From NCBI RefSeq assembly GCF_002250655.1, contig NZ_NOZR01000028.1, positions 1 to 64,000 on the forward strand: a DNA stretch of 64,000 nt. Reading direction: 5' to 3'. The position numbers were made by a program, and so were the translations under genes. This DNA is from Mycolicibacterium sphagni. GTDB taxonomy: Bacteria > Actinomycetota > Actinomycetes > Mycobacteriales > Mycobacteriaceae. A model generated the notes under the pieces. The model had not been told where the DNA came from. It saw only the letters and a list, made by a program, of their open reading frames with translations, and searched no databases. Shown piece by piece: positions 51,905 to 63,928 of this stretch (its first letter is position 1; every line of letters starts with the position of its first letter).

Positions 51905-54237
51905 CCCGATCCGACCATTTGGCCGATTTCAGTACCACCGACGACGCGCTGGTGCTGGCGTCGGTGTCGTCGAAGGCCGAGTTCGAGCTGCTGAACGACT
52001 GGCTGCACGCCCAGCGACGGGCGCATCCCGACACCAAGGTCGAGGTGCTGCAACTGCCTGCCGGTGATCCGCCGCCCGGAGTGGTGGCCCAGCTCGTGGA
52101 GGAACTCGGGGTCGGGGAGGACCGACTGGTCGTCCCGGTGCGGGTGTTCTGGGTTCCCGGCGGATTGCCTACCCGGGTGAAGATCGTCGGCCTGCTGTCC
52201 GGGCGTGACACCTACCGGCCGCCGGAGCTCTTGCAGCGCAACATCCTTCGTAAGGATCCCTCGCGCGCCCGCGTCGTTGCCGGTGAACCGGCCAAGGTGT
52301 CCGAACTGCGTCAGCAGTGGCAGGAGAACACCGTCGGCGACAGCCCGCGGGACTTCGCGCGGTTCGTGCTGCGCCGCGCCGCGCTGGCGGTCGAGCGGAT
52401 GGAATTGCGCCTGCTCGGACCCGAATACAAGTCGCCACGGCTGATCACCGACGAGTTGATGGCGTCCTCGCGGTTCATGGAGGGCCTGGACAAGATCCCC
52501 GGCGCCACCCCGGCCAAGGCCGAGGAAATGCTCAACGAGCTGGCCACCGGCTGGAGCAGGTTCTCCGTCGACCTGATTCCGAACCTCGGGCGCGCGATCT
52601 TCAGCCGGGGCTTCGACCCGCGAATCGACTACGACTCCATGGAAATCGAGGCCATGCGCCGCGGCCTGGAAGACCACCCGGCGGTACTGCTGTGGTCGCA
52701 CCGGTCCTATCTCGACGGCGTCATCGTCCCGGTGGCGATGCAGGAGAACAAGCTGCCGCCCGCGCACACGTTCGCAGGCATCAACCTGTCCTTCGGATTC
52801 ATGGGGCCGCTGATGCGCCGCTCCGGCGTCATCTTCCTGCGCCGCAAGCTCGACGATCCGCTTTACAAGTACGTGCTGCGCCAGTTCGTCGGCTTCATCG
52901 TGCAGAAGCGTTTCAACCTCAGCTGGTCAATCGAGGGCACCCGGTCACGCACCGGAAAGATGTTGCCGCCCAAGCTCGGACTGCTCGCGTACGTCGCCGA
53001 CGCCTACCTGGACGGCCGCAGCGAAGACATTCTGCTACAGCCGGTATCGATCAGCTTCGACCAGCTGCACGAGACCACCGAGTATGCGGCCTACGCCCGC
53101 GGCGGGGAGAAGACCCCGGAGAGCGCGGAGTGGCTGTTCAACTTCATCAAGGCGCAGGGGGAGCGTAACTACGGCAAGATCTACGTCCGATTCCCCGAGG
53201 CTGTCTCGATGCGGCAATACCTCGGCGACCCGGGTGGTGCGATCGCCTCGGACGAGGACGCCAAACGCCTGGCCATGCAGAAGATGGCTTTCGAGGTGGC
53301 CTGGCGGATCCTGCGGGTCACACCGATCAACGCCACCGGACTGGTGTCGGCGCTGCTGCTCACCACCCGCGGTCGTGCGCTGACGCTGAGCCAGCTGCAT
53401 CACACGCTGCAGGACTCGTTGGATTACCTTCAGCGAAAGCAGAATCCGATGACCAACAGCGCCTTGCGGCTGCGCACCCCCGAGGGAGTGCGGGCCGCCG
53501 TCGACGCGTTGTCCAACGGGCATCCGGTGACTCGGGTGGACGGCGGGCACGAGCCGGTGTGGCGGATCGCCCCCGAGCACGAACATGAGGCGGCGTTCTA
53601 CCGCAACACGCTTATCCACGCGTTCCTGGAGACGGCGATCGCCGAACTGGCACTGGCCCATGCCGGGCGCGCACCCGACGGCGACCGGGTGGCGGTGTTC
53701 TGGGACCAGGCGATGAGATTGCGTGATCTGCTGAAGTTCGATTTCTACTTCGCTGATTCCGCCGCGTTCCGTGAGCATCTCGCCGAAGAGCTGTCGTGGC
53801 AAGACGATTGGGAGGTCCACGTCGCCGCCGGCGGTGACGCCGTCGACGACCTGCTGCGCCGGAAGCAACCGCTGATGTCACACGCGATGCTGCGGCCGTT
53901 CATTGAGGCTTACGAGATCGTCGCCGACGTGTTGTGTGACGCGCCCACAGACATCGATGAGAAGGAACTGACCAAGCGGGCATTGGGTGTAGGTGCCCAA
54001 TATGCGGCGCAGGGTCGGATCCGCAGCAACGAGTCGGTGTCGGCGCTGCTGTTCGCAACAGCCCGGCAGGTGGCCGCCGATCAGCACCTGCTGGAGGCCG
54101 CACCCGATCTGCAGCAGCGCCGCGAGGACTTCCTGCACGAGCTGCGCAGCATCCTGGCTGATATGGACCGCATCAGCGCGCTGTCCACCGAGCAGTTCTA
54201 TGCCCGCGAAATGAAATTACGCGAGCTGGGCGCCTGA
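51901..54237 (+). CDS. plsB2: Glycerol-3-phosphate acyltransferase
   Basis: A 778-residue PlsB-type acyltransferase, full length. Motif I SHRSYLDG (H-x4-D), then GINLSFGFMGPLMRRSGVIF, motif III IEGTRSRTGKM and motif IV VSISFDQLHE. It performs the first acylation of glycerol-3-phosphate at the membrane. It corresponds to Rv2482c. The ATGA overlap with the plsC-like gene couples the two successive steps of phosphatidate synthesis. The start is fixed by the overlap. Confidence 0.93.
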   Translation: MTRSDHLADFSTTDDALVLASVSSKAEFELLNDWLHAQRRAHPDTKVEVLQLPAGDPPPGVVAQLVEELGVGEDRLVVPVRVFWVPGGLPTRVKIVGLLSGRDTYRPPELLQRNILRKDPSRARVVAGEPAKVSELRQQWQENTVGDSPRDFARFVLRRAALAVERMELRLLGPEYKSPRLITDELMASSRFMEGLDKIPGATPAKAEEMLNELATGWSRFSVDLIPNLGRAIFSRGFDPRIDYDSMEIEAMRRGLEDHPAVLLWSHRSYLDGVIVPVAMQENKLPPAHTFAGINLSFGFMGPLMRRSGVIFLRRKLDDPLYKYVLRQFVGFIVQKRFNLSWSIEGTRSRTGKMLPPKLGLLAYVADAYLDGRSEDILLQPVSISFDQLHETTEYAAYARGGEKTPESAEWLFNFIKAQGERNYGKIYVRFPEAVSMRQYLGDPGGAIASDEDAKRLAMQKMAFEVAWRILRVTPINATGLVSALLLTTRGRALTLSQLHHTLQDSLDYLQRKQNPMTNSALRLRTPEGVRAAVDALSNGHPVTRVDGGHEPVWRIAPEHEHEAAFYRNTLIHAFLETAIAELALAHAGRAPDGDRVAVFWDQAMRLRDLLKFDFYFADSAAFREHLAEELSWQDDWEVHVAAGGDAVDDLLRRKQPLMSHAMLRPFIEAYEIVADVLCDAPTDIDEKELTKRALGVGAQYAAQGRIRSNESVSALLFATARQVAADQHLLEAAPDLQQRREDFLHELRSILADMDRISALSTEQFYAREMKLRELGA

Positions 54238-54252
54238 CCATACGCTGAGTGA

Positions 54253-56250
54253 ATGTCTGCGCCAGCCGCCCACCGCACCGCGGTATGGCCCGTGCTGTCG
54301 ATGGTGGCGCTGCTGGCCGGTATCACCGCCGCCGGCATCGGCGCGTTCTCGCTTGCTGATGCACTGACCGCGACCGGCCTGCCCGACGCAGGCAGGCTCA
54401 CCACATTGGGATTGCCGTTCGTGCGGGCGGCCGGTGAGATCGCGGCGGTTCTCGCCGTCGGCTCGTTCATGTTCGCCACGTTCCTCGTGCCACCGCAGGA
54501 CAATGGGGTGCTCGACGTCGCCGGTTACCGCGCACTGCGGATCGGTGTCGCCGCCTCCGGGATGTGGGCGGTGTGCGCCCTCCTGATGATCCCGCTGACC
54601 ATCTCCGACGTCTCCGGTCAGCCACTGGGCGACCATCTCAACCCTGTCCAGCTGTGGGCGGTGACCGGCCTGGTCGACACCGCGGGTGCCTGGCGGTGGA
54701 CGGCGTTTTTGGCGCTGGTCGTCGCGATCTCGGGCCGCGCGGTGCTGCGCTGGTCGTGGACGCCGTTCTTGTTCGCCGGCTCGCTGATGACGCTGATCCC
54801 GCTGGCTCTGACGGGCCATTCGTCGGCGGGTGGTGCCCACGACCTGGCCACCAACAGTCTGATGATCCATTTGCTGGCCGGCGCGTTGTGGGCGGGCGGC
54901 CTGTTGGCGCTCCTGGCCCATGCGATCTACGGCGGCGAGCACGCCGACCTGGCCGCGCGACGCTTCTCGGCGGTGGCGTTCTGGTGCTTCATCGCGATGG
55001 CGCTCTCCGGGGTGATCAACGCCTTCATCCGAATGCGGTTCTCCGACCTGTTCTCCACCGAGTACGGCTGGCTGGTGGTGGCCAAGATCGTCGCGCTGGG
55101 TTCCCTCGGAGTGATCGGGTGGCGGCAACGCCGCGGGCCGGTAGCCGCACTGCAAGCCGACCCGCAGGCACGCGGCGCACTGGTCCGGCTGGCATTCATC
55201 GAGGCGCTGGTGTTCGGCCTGACCTTCGGCATCGCGGTCGGCCTGGGCCGTACCCCGCCACCGGCACCGCTGAACGCGAACCCGTCGCCCGCCGAAGTGG
55301 CGATCGGCTACGACTTCGCCGGGCCGCCGACCGTCGCGCGGATCCTGCTGGACTGGCGCTTCGACCTGGTATTCGGCACGGCCGCGATCGTGTTCGCCGC
55401 GGTCTATCTGGCCGGACTGATCCGGTTGCGCCGCCGCGGCGACACGTGGCCGGTGGGCCGGACGGTGGCCTGGCTGCTGGGCTGCGCGGTGCTGCTGTTC
55501 GCCACGTCGTCGGGGTTGGGCCGGTACATGCCGGCGATGTTCAGCATGCACATGACCGCGCACATGCTGCTGTCGATGCTTGTGCCCGTGCTGCTGGTGC
55601 TGGGTGCACCGGTGACGCTGGCGCTGCGGGCGCTGCCCACCGCGGGCAAGGGCAATCCGCCCGGGCCGCGAGAGTGGCTGCTCGAGGCCCTGCACAGCAG
55701 GTGGTCGCGGTTCTTCACCCACCCGGTGGTGGCCACCATCATGTTCGTCGCCGGGTTCTACGGCCTGTACTTCGGCGGGATCTTCGACGCTGCGGTGAGC
55801 AATCACGGCGCCCACGTCCTGATGAACCTGCACTTCCTGATCAGTGGCTATCTGTTCTATTGGGTGGTCATCGGCATCGACCCCACGCCGCGGCCGCTGC
55901 CAGCCGTAGCCAAGATCGCGATGGTGTTCGCGTCACTGCCGCTGCACGCGTTCTTCGGCGTGGTGATGATGGGCATGGACCAGGTGCTGGGGGAGAGCTT
56001 CTACCGCTCACTGCACCTGAGCTGGCACACCGACCTGGTCGGTGATCAGCACCTCGGCGGCGGAATCGCTTGGGCAGCAGGTGAAATCCCGCTGGTGCTG
56101 GTGATGATGGCGCTCCTGATCCAGTGGAGCCGCAGCGACCGGCGCACCGCCAAGCGGACCGATCGTGCCGCCGACCGCGACGACAACGCCGACCTGGCCG
56201 CCTACAACGCGATGCTGGCCGAGATGGCCCGCCGCGAGGGCAACCGCTGA
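54253..56250 (+). CDS. CopD-CtaG fusion membrane protein
   Basis: A 665-residue protein with about 15 membrane helices. The N-terminal 330 residues match the CopD copper-resistance family (YGWLVVAKIVALGSLGVIGW, HSSAGGAHDLATNSLMIHLL). The C-terminal half matches CtaG/caa3 assembly factor (MFSMHMTAHMLLSMLVPVLLV, DQHLGGGIAWAAGEIPLVLV). Conserved His and Met residues in helices suggest copper transport to cytochrome oxidase or copper import. The ATG at 54253 lies 15 bases after the plsB2 stop. Confidence 0.87.
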   Translation: MSAPAAHRTAVWPVLSMVALLAGITAAGIGAFSLADALTATGLPDAGRLTTLGLPFVRAAGEIAAVLAVGSFMFATFLVPPQDNGVLDVAGYRALRIGVAASGMWAVCALLMIPLTISDVSGQPLGDHLNPVQLWAVTGLVDTAGAWRWTAFLALVVAISGRAVLRWSWTPFLFAGSLMTLIPLALTGHSSAGGAHDLATNSLMIHLLAGALWAGGLLALLAHAIYGGEHADLAARRFSAVAFWCFIAMALSGVINAFIRMRFSDLFSTEYGWLVVAKIVALGSLGVIGWRQRRGPVAALQADPQARGALVRLAFIEALVFGLTFGIAVGLGRTPPPAPLNANPSPAEVAIGYDFAGPPTVARILLDWRFDLVFGTAAIVFAAVYLAGLIRLRRRGDTWPVGRTVAWLLGCAVLLFATSSGLGRYMPAMFSMHMTAHMLLSMLVPVLLVLGAPVTLALRALPTAGKGNPPGPREWLLEALHSRWSRFFTHPVVATIMFVAGFYGLYFGGIFDAAVSNHGAHVLMNLHFLISGYLFYWVVIGIDPTPRPLPAVAKIAMVFASLPLHAFFGVVMMGMDQVLGESFYRSLHLSWHTDLVGDQHLGGGIAWAAGEIPLVLVMMALLIQWSRSDRRTAKRTDRAADRDDNADLAAYNAMLAEMARREGNR

Positions 56251-56373
56251 TCCATCCCCAGTCCCGGTTTCATCCACAGCTTGTCGCGGGCGTGCCGCAG
56301 TGGGGGCGTGGTTGTCGGGGGCCGGCGGCTCACTGGAGGCGCACATCGCATCGAATCGAAAGGACCCATAGCC

Positions 56374-56826
56374 ATGTTCGAGACTCATCTGACAGTCGTC
56401 GGCCGCATCGTCACCGACCTTCGCCGCCGCGTCGTCGGCGACCAGGAGCTGATCAGCTTCCGGGTGGCCAGCAATTCCCGCCGCCGCACCGGTGACGGCA
56501 CCTGGGAGCCGGGCAACTCGCTGTTCATCACCGTCAACTGCTGGGGCAGGCTCGTCACCGGCGTCGGCGCCGGACTCTACAAGGGCGCACCGGTCATCGT
56601 CGTCGGCGACGTGTACACGAGCGAGTACGACGATAAAGAGGGTGTGCGGCGCTCGTCGCTGGAGATGCGGGCCACCGCGGTCGGCCCCGACCTGTCCCGC
56701 GCCATCATCCGTTTCGAACAACCCCAGCCCAAGCCGTCCGAGCCTGTCGCCGACGAGCCCGACAAAGAGGATCCTGTCAACGCGGATGACGGCGAGGACA
56801 TGACGGGCCTGGCCCTCTCGGCATGA
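56374..56826 (+). CDS. Second single-stranded DNA-binding protein (SsbB-type)
   Basis: A 150-residue OB-fold SSB. Core FETHLTVVGRIVTDLRRR, VASNSRRRTGDGTWEPG, ITVNCWGRLV, and an acidic C-terminal tail. The canonical DDDIPF tip is absent; it ends DDGEDMTGLALSA. This is the mycobacterial paralogue (Rv2478c-like), thought to serve recombination or stress rather than replication. ATG 56374 has AAAGGA upstream; an upstream frame from 56281 lacks SSB character. Followed by a strong hairpin. Confidence 0.87.
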   Translation: MFETHLTVVGRIVTDLRRRVVGDQELISFRVASNSRRRTGDGTWEPGNSLFITVNCWGRLVTGVGAGLYKGAPVIVVGDVYTSEYDDKEGVRRSSLEMRATAVGPDLSRAIIRFEQPQPKPSEPVADEPDKEDPVNADDGEDMTGLALSA

Positions 56827-56836
56827 AACTACCGCG

Positions 56837-56867
56837 GCGGTCGCGCTGGCCTGGCCAGCGCGACCGC
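56837..56867 (+). terminator. Strong hairpin between ssb and ettA
   Basis: GCGGTCGCGCTGGC and its exact complement GCCAGCGCGACCGC form a 14-base perfect stem with a 3-base loop, 10 bases after the ssb stop. There is no T-run. It is a probable intrinsic terminator of the mycobacterial type. Confidence 0.65.
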
Positions 56868-56940
56868 GAGGCCTTCGCCGGACGCGCCTAGGATGGTCGG
56901 CGAGCAATTCACGACCAAGACGGAAGGCAAAACCGCGGCA

Positions 56941-58614
<1,674 letters not shown>

Positions 58615-58665
58615 TGTGGCGCTGCGGACCAGCGTCGGTGCGCAAGCTGATCAGGAGCGGCAGGG

Positions 58666-61600
58666 ATGACGGTTGACCCCACAATTACCGACCTCGACCG
58701 GATGGGTGAGGCCTACCTCGCCACATACCGCGGGCCACATGGGGGGGCGCCGGATGGCGATGCCACCGACACCGGTCCGCTGGTCACCGCCGCCGCCGAA
58801 CGCGCGGTGCCACCGGGTCTGATCGCCGCCCAGGAGCGACTCGGGCGGACCAGGCCGGTCGGCGAGACCTTGGTCGCCATCTATCCCGGCGACGATCCGG
58901 GCGGGTTCGGGCCCGCGCTACAAATCGTCACCGACCAGGCCACGATGCTGCTGGACTCGGTCACGGTGCTGCTGCATCGGCTCGGCGTCTCCTATGTGGC
59001 GCTGATGAACCCGGTGTTCCGGGTGCGTAGGGGGGCCGGCGGCGAACTGCTCGACGTGCAAGTGGTGACCGACCACGCCGATGCGGATGCCCACAGCATC
59101 GAGGAATCCTGGATCCACGTGCAGCTGTCGCCGTCGGTCGACCGCAAGGCACTGGCCGAGGCGGAACGGATGCTGCCGATGGTGGTGGCCGACGCCCGGC
59201 AGGTGGCACTCGACTCGGGGGCGCTTAGCGCCGCGCTGCACAACCTTGCGCGCGACCTCGACAACGACCAGGGAATACGGTTCGCCGGCCCCGACCGCGA
59301 GGACGCCGCCGACCTGCTGCGCTGGCTGGCCGTGGGCAACTTCGTGCTGCTGGGCTGCCAGGACTGCACGGTCAGCGACGGAGTGGCCACCGTCGTGGAA
59401 TCCAGCCGGCTCGGGGTGGCGCGGTTGCGCACCGAGGTGCTGCCGGAGCTCACCCATCCCGGCGATCTGCTGGTGCTCGCGCAGGCCACAATGCCCAGCT
59501 TCCTGCGCTACGGCGCCTACCCGTACATCGTGGTGATCCGCGAGACCACGCCCTCCGGCGGGCAGGGAAGCGACTCGGGGATTGGCACGGTGGACGTCGA
59601 GCACCGGTTCGTCGGGCTGTTCACGGCGACGGCCATGAGTGCCAATGTTCTTGATATTCCGTTGATCTCGCGGCGGGTCCGGGAAGTATTGACGCTGTCG
59701 AACAGCGACCCGAGCCACCCCGGGCAGCTGATGCTCGACATCATCCAGACCATCCCGCGCTCGGAGTTGTTCTCGCTGAGCGCTCAACAGATGCTCGACA
59801 CGGCCACCGCCGTGGTGGACCTCGGCGCCCGCCGCCGTGCGCTGCTGTTCTTGCGTGCCGCTGTCCTCGGCCACTTCGTGTCGTGTCTGGTGTACCTGCC
59901 TCGCGACCGGTACACCACCGCGGTGCGGCTGGCCATGCAGGACATCCTGGTTCGCGAATTCGGCGGGCAGAGCATCGACTACAACGCGCGGATCAGTGAA
60001 TCGCCCTGGGCGGTAGTGCATTTCACGGTTCGGTTGCCGGACGGTTCGACTCGCCAGTCGATCGACGTCGGCGAGAGCAACCGAGCCCGGGTCCAGCAGC
60101 TGCTCACCGAGGCGCTGCGCACCTGGGGTGACCGGCTGATCGGGTCCGCACGGGCGGGCAAGATCGACCTGGCCATCGCCGAGCACTACGCGGACGCGCT
60201 GCCCGAGGAGTTCAAGCAGGCTGTCACCTCGACCGAGGCGATCACTGACATCGGCATCATCGAAGGGCTGCAGGCTGATTCGGTCAAGCTGCAGTTCGAG
60301 GAGGGCGACGAGGGCAACGAGGCCTTCCTCACGTGGTACCTCGGCGGTTCTACCGCCTCGCTGAGTCACCTGCTGCCGATGCTGCAGTGCATGGGGGTGC
60401 TGGTGCTCGAAGAGCGCCCCTTCACTGTCGTACGCCCGGACGGGCTGAAGGTCTGGATCTACCAGTTCAAGATCCGGCCTGACGCCTCGATGCCCGATGC
60501 CGCCACCCAGGAGGAGTGGGAAGCCACCGCGGAGCGGTTCGCCGACGCGGTCACCGCCATCTGGGAGGGCCGCGCCGAGATCGACCGGTTCAACGAACTG
60601 GTGCTGCGGGCCGGGCTGACCTGGCGGCAGGTGGCCGTGCTGCGGGCATACGCAAAGTACTTGCGGCAGTCGGCTTTCCCCTACAGCCAGTCCCACATCG
60701 AGTCGGTGCTCAACGGGAATCCCGGCACCGCACGTTCGCTGGTCGCGCTCTTCGAGGCGATTTTCGATCCGGACTCGGCGGCCAAAGGACTGGATGCTCT
60801 CGCCGCGGCCGACGAGGTGGCCGCCGACATCGACGCGCTGGTGAGCCTGGACACCGACCGGGTGCTGAGGGCATTCGCCACGATGATCCAGGCGACGCTG
60901 CGCACCAATTACTTCGTCACCAGCCCGGACTCGGCACACGCCCAGAATGTCTTATCGCTCAAGCTCAATCCGCAACTCATCACCGAATTGCCCTTGCCCA
61001 GGCCGAAATTCGAGATCTTCGTATACTCCCCGCGGGTGGAGGGCGTGCATCTGCGATTCGGCCACGTCGCCCGTGGCGGGTTGCGCTGGTCGGACCGGCG
61101 TGAGGACTTCCGCACCGAGATCCTGGGTCTGGTCAAGGCGCAGGCCGTCAAGAACGCCGTGATCGTGCCCGTCGGCGCCAAGGGCGGGTTCGTCGTCAAG
61201 AAGCCGCCGGCGCCGCGGGGCGACGAGGCTGCCGACCGGGACGCGTTCCGCAACGAGGGAATTGCGTGTTATCGGCTGTTCATCGCCGGGCTACTGGACG
61301 TCACCGACAACGTCGACCGGGTCACCGGCGCGATCATCACCCCGCCCGGTGTGGTCCGCCGCGACGGCGACGATGCCTACCTCGTCGTTGCCGCCGACAA
61401 GGGCACCGCGACCTTCTCCGACATCGCCAACGACGTCGCCGATTCCTACGGCTTCTGGCTGGGTGACGCGTTCGCCTCGGGCGGGTCGGTGGGCTACGAC
61501 CACAAGGCCATGGGCATCACCGCCAAAGGCGCCTGGGAATCCGTCAAGCGCCACTTCCGGGAGATGGGGGTGGACACCCAGAGCGAGGACTTCACTGTCG

Positions 61601-63522
61601 CCGGTGTCGGCGACATGAGTGGCGATGTGTTCGGCAACGGCATGCTGCTGTCCCACCACATCCGCCTGATCGCGGCCTTCGACCACCGGCACATCTTCAT
61701 CGACCCGAACCCGGTGGCCGAGCGGTCCTGGGCGGAGCGGCGCCGGCTGTTCGACCTGCCGCGCTCCAGCTGGCAGGACTACGACGCCGCACTGATCAGT
61801 GAAGGCGGCGGTGTCTTCAGCCGGCAGCAGAAGGCGATTCCGATCAGCCCGCAGATGCGTACCGCGCTCGGCCTGCAGGGCGACGCCGACGAAATGACCC
61901 CGCCGGCCTTGATGAAGGCCATCATGCAGGCCCCGGTGGACCTGTGGTTCAACGGCGGCATCGGCACGTACATCAAGGCTGAAGCGGAATCGGATGCCGA
62001 AGTCGGCGACCGTGCCAACGACACCATCCGGGTGAACGGAAACCAAGTGCGGGCCAAGGTGATCGGCGAGGGCGGCAACCTCGGCGTCACGTCGCGGGGC
62101 CGCATCGAATTCGACCTGTGCGGCGGACGGATCAATACCGACGCCATGGACAACTCCGCCGGCGTCGACTGCTCCGACCACGAGGTCAACATCAAAATCC
62201 TGGTCGACTCACTGGTCACCGCGGGCAAGGTCAGCGCCGCCGAGCGCAGCGAGCTGCTGGCCTCGATGACCGACGAGGTGTCGCGGCTGGTGCTGACCGA
62301 CAACATCGACCAGAACGACCTGATGGGCACCAGCCGGGCCAACGCCGCCCCGATGCTCAACGTGCACGCCCGCCAGATCGCGGAGCTGGAGAGCCGGCGC
62401 GGGCTCAATCGCGAGCTGGAGGCGCTGCCGTCCAACAAGGAGATCCGCCGGCGTCAGGAAGTCGGGATCGGGCTCAGTTCACCGGAATTGGCGACCCTGA
62501 TGGCGCACGTCAAGCTCGCGCTCAAGGACGAGATACTGGCCAGCGACCTGCCTGATCAAGAGGTGTTCGCCGCTCGGCTGCCGCGGTACTTCCCGAGCCA
62601 GCTGCGCGACAACTTCACGGCTGACATCCGCACCCATCAGCTGCGCCGGGAAATCGTCACCACGATGCTGGTCAACAACGTCATCGACGTCGGTGGCATC
62701 ACATTCGCCTACCGCGTCACCGAGGACACCGGTGTCGGGTACGTCGACGCGGTGCGCACCTTCGTGGCCGCTGATGCGATCTTCGGAATCGGCCAGGTGT
62801 GGCAACGCATCCGTGACGCTTCCCGTAGCAACCAGCTGCCGGCCAACGTCTCCGACCGGATGACGCTTGATCTGCGCCGCCTGCTGGACCGGGCAGCGCG
62901 CTGGCTGCTGAACTACCGCCCGCAACCGCTGGCGGTCGGCGCCGAAATCAACCGGTTCGCCGCAACGCTGGCCGAGCTGACGCCACGGATGCCGGACTGG
63001 CTGCGCGGTGATGACAAGGCCATCGTCACCAAGGAGGCCGGCGATTTCGCCGCGCACGGCGCTCCCGCCGATCTGGCGTATACGGTCGCCAGCGGGCTCT
63101 ATCAGTACAGCCTGCTCGACGTGATCGACATCGCCGACATCGTCGAGCGCGACCCCGCCGAGGTTGCCGACGCCTATTTCGCGCTGATGGACCACCTGAG
63201 CACCGACGGGCTGCTGACTGCGGTATCAGGGCTCCCGCGTGACGATCGATGGCATTCACTGGCCCGTTTGGCGATTCGCGACGACATCTACGGCTCCTTG
63301 CGTGCGCTGTGTTTCGACGTGCTGGCGGTCGGCGAGCCCAACGAGACCGGCGAGCAGAAGATCGCCGAGTGGGAGCACACCAACGGATCGCGGGTGGAAC
63401 GGGCCCGTCGCACACTGAGTGAGATCTATGCCGACGACGAACGGGATCTGGCCACGCTTTCGGTGGCGGCGCGCCAGATCCGCAGCATGACAAGGACCAG
63501 TGGAACAGGATCAAGTGGCTAA
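58666..63522 (+). CDS. gdh: NAD-specific glutamate dehydrogenase, large L180-type
   Basis: A 1618-residue glutamate dehydrogenase of the 180-kDa class. A long N-terminal ACT-like regulatory region is followed by a catalytic region around residues 760-1170 (HVARGGLRWSDRREDFRTEI, KGGFVVKK, GDMSGDVFGNGML). It oxidises glutamate to 2-oxoglutarate with NAD+. The M. tuberculosis/M. smegmatis counterparts (Rv2476c) are inhibited by unphosphorylated GarA. ATG 58666 gives the family length (about 1600). The stop overlaps the start of the thioesterase gene. The degradative direction links to amino acid use. Confidence 0.94.
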   Translation: MTVDPTITDLDRMGEAYLATYRGPHGGAPDGDATDTGPLVTAAAERAVPPGLIAAQERLGRTRPVGETLVAIYPGDDPGGFGPALQIVTDQATMLLDSVTVLLHRLGVSYVALMNPVFRVRRGAGGELLDVQVVTDHADADAHSIEESWIHVQLSPSVDRKALAEAERMLPMVVADARQVALDSGALSAALHNLARDLDNDQGIRFAGPDREDAADLLRWLAVGNFVLLGCQDCTVSDGVATVVESSRLGVARLRTEVLPELTHPGDLLVLAQATMPSFLRYGAYPYIVVIRETTPSGGQGSDSGIGTVDVEHRFVGLFTATAMSANVLDIPLISRRVREVLTLSNSDPSHPGQLMLDIIQTIPRSELFSLSAQQMLDTATAVVDLGARRRALLFLRAAVLGHFVSCLVYLPRDRYTTAVRLAMQDILVREFGGQSIDYNARISESPWAVVHFTVRLPDGSTRQSIDVGESNRARVQQLLTEALRTWGDRLIGSARAGKIDLAIAEHYADALPEEFKQAVTSTEAITDIGIIEGLQADSVKLQFEEGDEGNEAFLTWYLGGSTASLSHLLPMLQCMGVLVLEERPFTVVRPDGLKVWIYQFKIRPDASMPDAATQEEWEATAERFADAVTAIWEGRAEIDRFNELVLRAGLTWRQVAVLRAYAKYLRQSAFPYSQSHIESVLNGNPGTARSLVALFEAIFDPDSAAKGLDALAAADEVAADIDALVSLDTDRVLRAFATMIQATLRTNYFVTSPDSAHAQNVLSLKLNPQLITELPLPRPKFEIFVYSPRVEGVHLRFGHVARGGLRWSDRREDFRTEILGLVKAQAVKNAVIVPVGAKGGFVVKKPPAPRGDEAADRDAFRNEGIACYRLFIAGLLDVTDNVDRVTGAIITPPGVVRRDGDDAYLVVAADKGTATFSDIANDVADSYGFWLGDAFASGGSVGYDHKAMGITAKGAWESVKRHFREMGVDTQSEDFTVAGVGDMSGDVFGNGMLLSHHIRLIAAFDHRHIFIDPNPVAERSWAERRRLFDLPRSSWQDYDAALISEGGGVFSRQQKAIPISPQMRTALGLQGDADEMTPPALMKAIMQAPVDLWFNGGIGTYIKAEAESDAEVGDRANDTIRVNGNQVRAKVIGEGGNLGVTSRGRIEFDLCGGRINTDAMDNSAGVDCSDHEVNIKILVDSLVTAGKVSAAERSELLASMTDEVSRLVLTDNIDQNDLMGTSRANAAPMLNVHARQIAELESRRGLNRELEALPSNKEIRRRQEVGIGLSSPELATLMAHVKLALKDEILASDLPDQEVFAARLPRYFPSQLRDNFTADIRTHQLRREIVTTMLVNNVIDVGGITFAYRVTEDTGVGYVDAVRTFVAADAIFGIGQVWQRIRDASRSNQLPANVSDRMTLDLRRLLDRAARWLLNYRPQPLAVGAEINRFAATLAELTPRMPDWLRGDDKAIVTKEAGDFAAHGAPADLAYTVASGLYQYSLLDVIDIADIVERDPAEVADAYFALMDHLSTDGLLTAVSGLPRDDRWHSLARLAIRDDIYGSLRALCFDVLAVGEPNETGEQKIAEWEHTNGSRVERARRTLSEIYADDERDLATLSVAARQIRSMTRTSGTGSSG

Positions 63523-63928
63523 CGGCTTCACCACCGGCGTGCGGGTGCGCTGGTCGGATATCGATATGTACCAGCACATCAACCACGCCACGATGGTGAC
63601 GATCCTCGAAGAGGCGCGGGTGGACTTCCTGCAGGAACCGTTCGCCGACGACATCGCCACCATTGGTTTGCTGATCCACGAGGTGCAGGTGCTCTATAAA
63701 GGCCAACTGCGGCTTGCTGATTCACCGCTGCAGGTGACGATGTGGACCAAGCGACTGCGTGCAGTGGACTTCACCATCGGCTACGAGGTGCGTTCACTGC
63801 TCGCCGACCCAGACTCGCGGCCATCGGTGATCGCCGAGACGCAGCTGGCCGCGGTGCACATCGAAGAGCAACGGCTGGTTCGGCTTTCGGAGAAGCACCG
63901 AGAATATTTGCAACGCTGGCAGCGATGA
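63515..63928 (+). CDS. Hot-dog acyl-CoA thioesterase
   Basis: A 137-residue 4-hydroxybenzoyl-CoA/YbgC-type thioesterase. The motif VRWSDIDMYQHINHATMVTI contains the catalytic Asp and the HINHA segment. It corresponds to Rv2475c. GTG 63515 with ACAGGA upstream is preferred; GTG 63500 with AAGGA is the alternative. Both overlap the gdh stop. It hydrolyses an acyl-CoA of unknown identity and overlaps the next gene by four bases. Confidence 0.87.
   Translation: MANGFTTGVRVRWSDIDMYQHINHATMVTILEEARVDFLQEPFADDIATIGLLIHEVQVLYKGQLRLADSPLQVTMWTKRLRAVDFTIGYEVRSLLADPDSRPSVIAETQLAAVHIEEQRLVRLSEKHREYLQRWQR

Noticed and set aside
54217..55833. A 538-codon minus-strand frame opposite the CopD-CtaG gene
   Set aside because: Low-complexity Arg/His/Gln-rich translation typical of the antisense of membrane proteins.
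58918..60939. A 673-codon minus-strand frame inside the glutamate dehydrogenase region
   Set aside because: Antisense shadow of a strongly conserved gene, very His/Arg/Gln-rich, no ribosome binding site.
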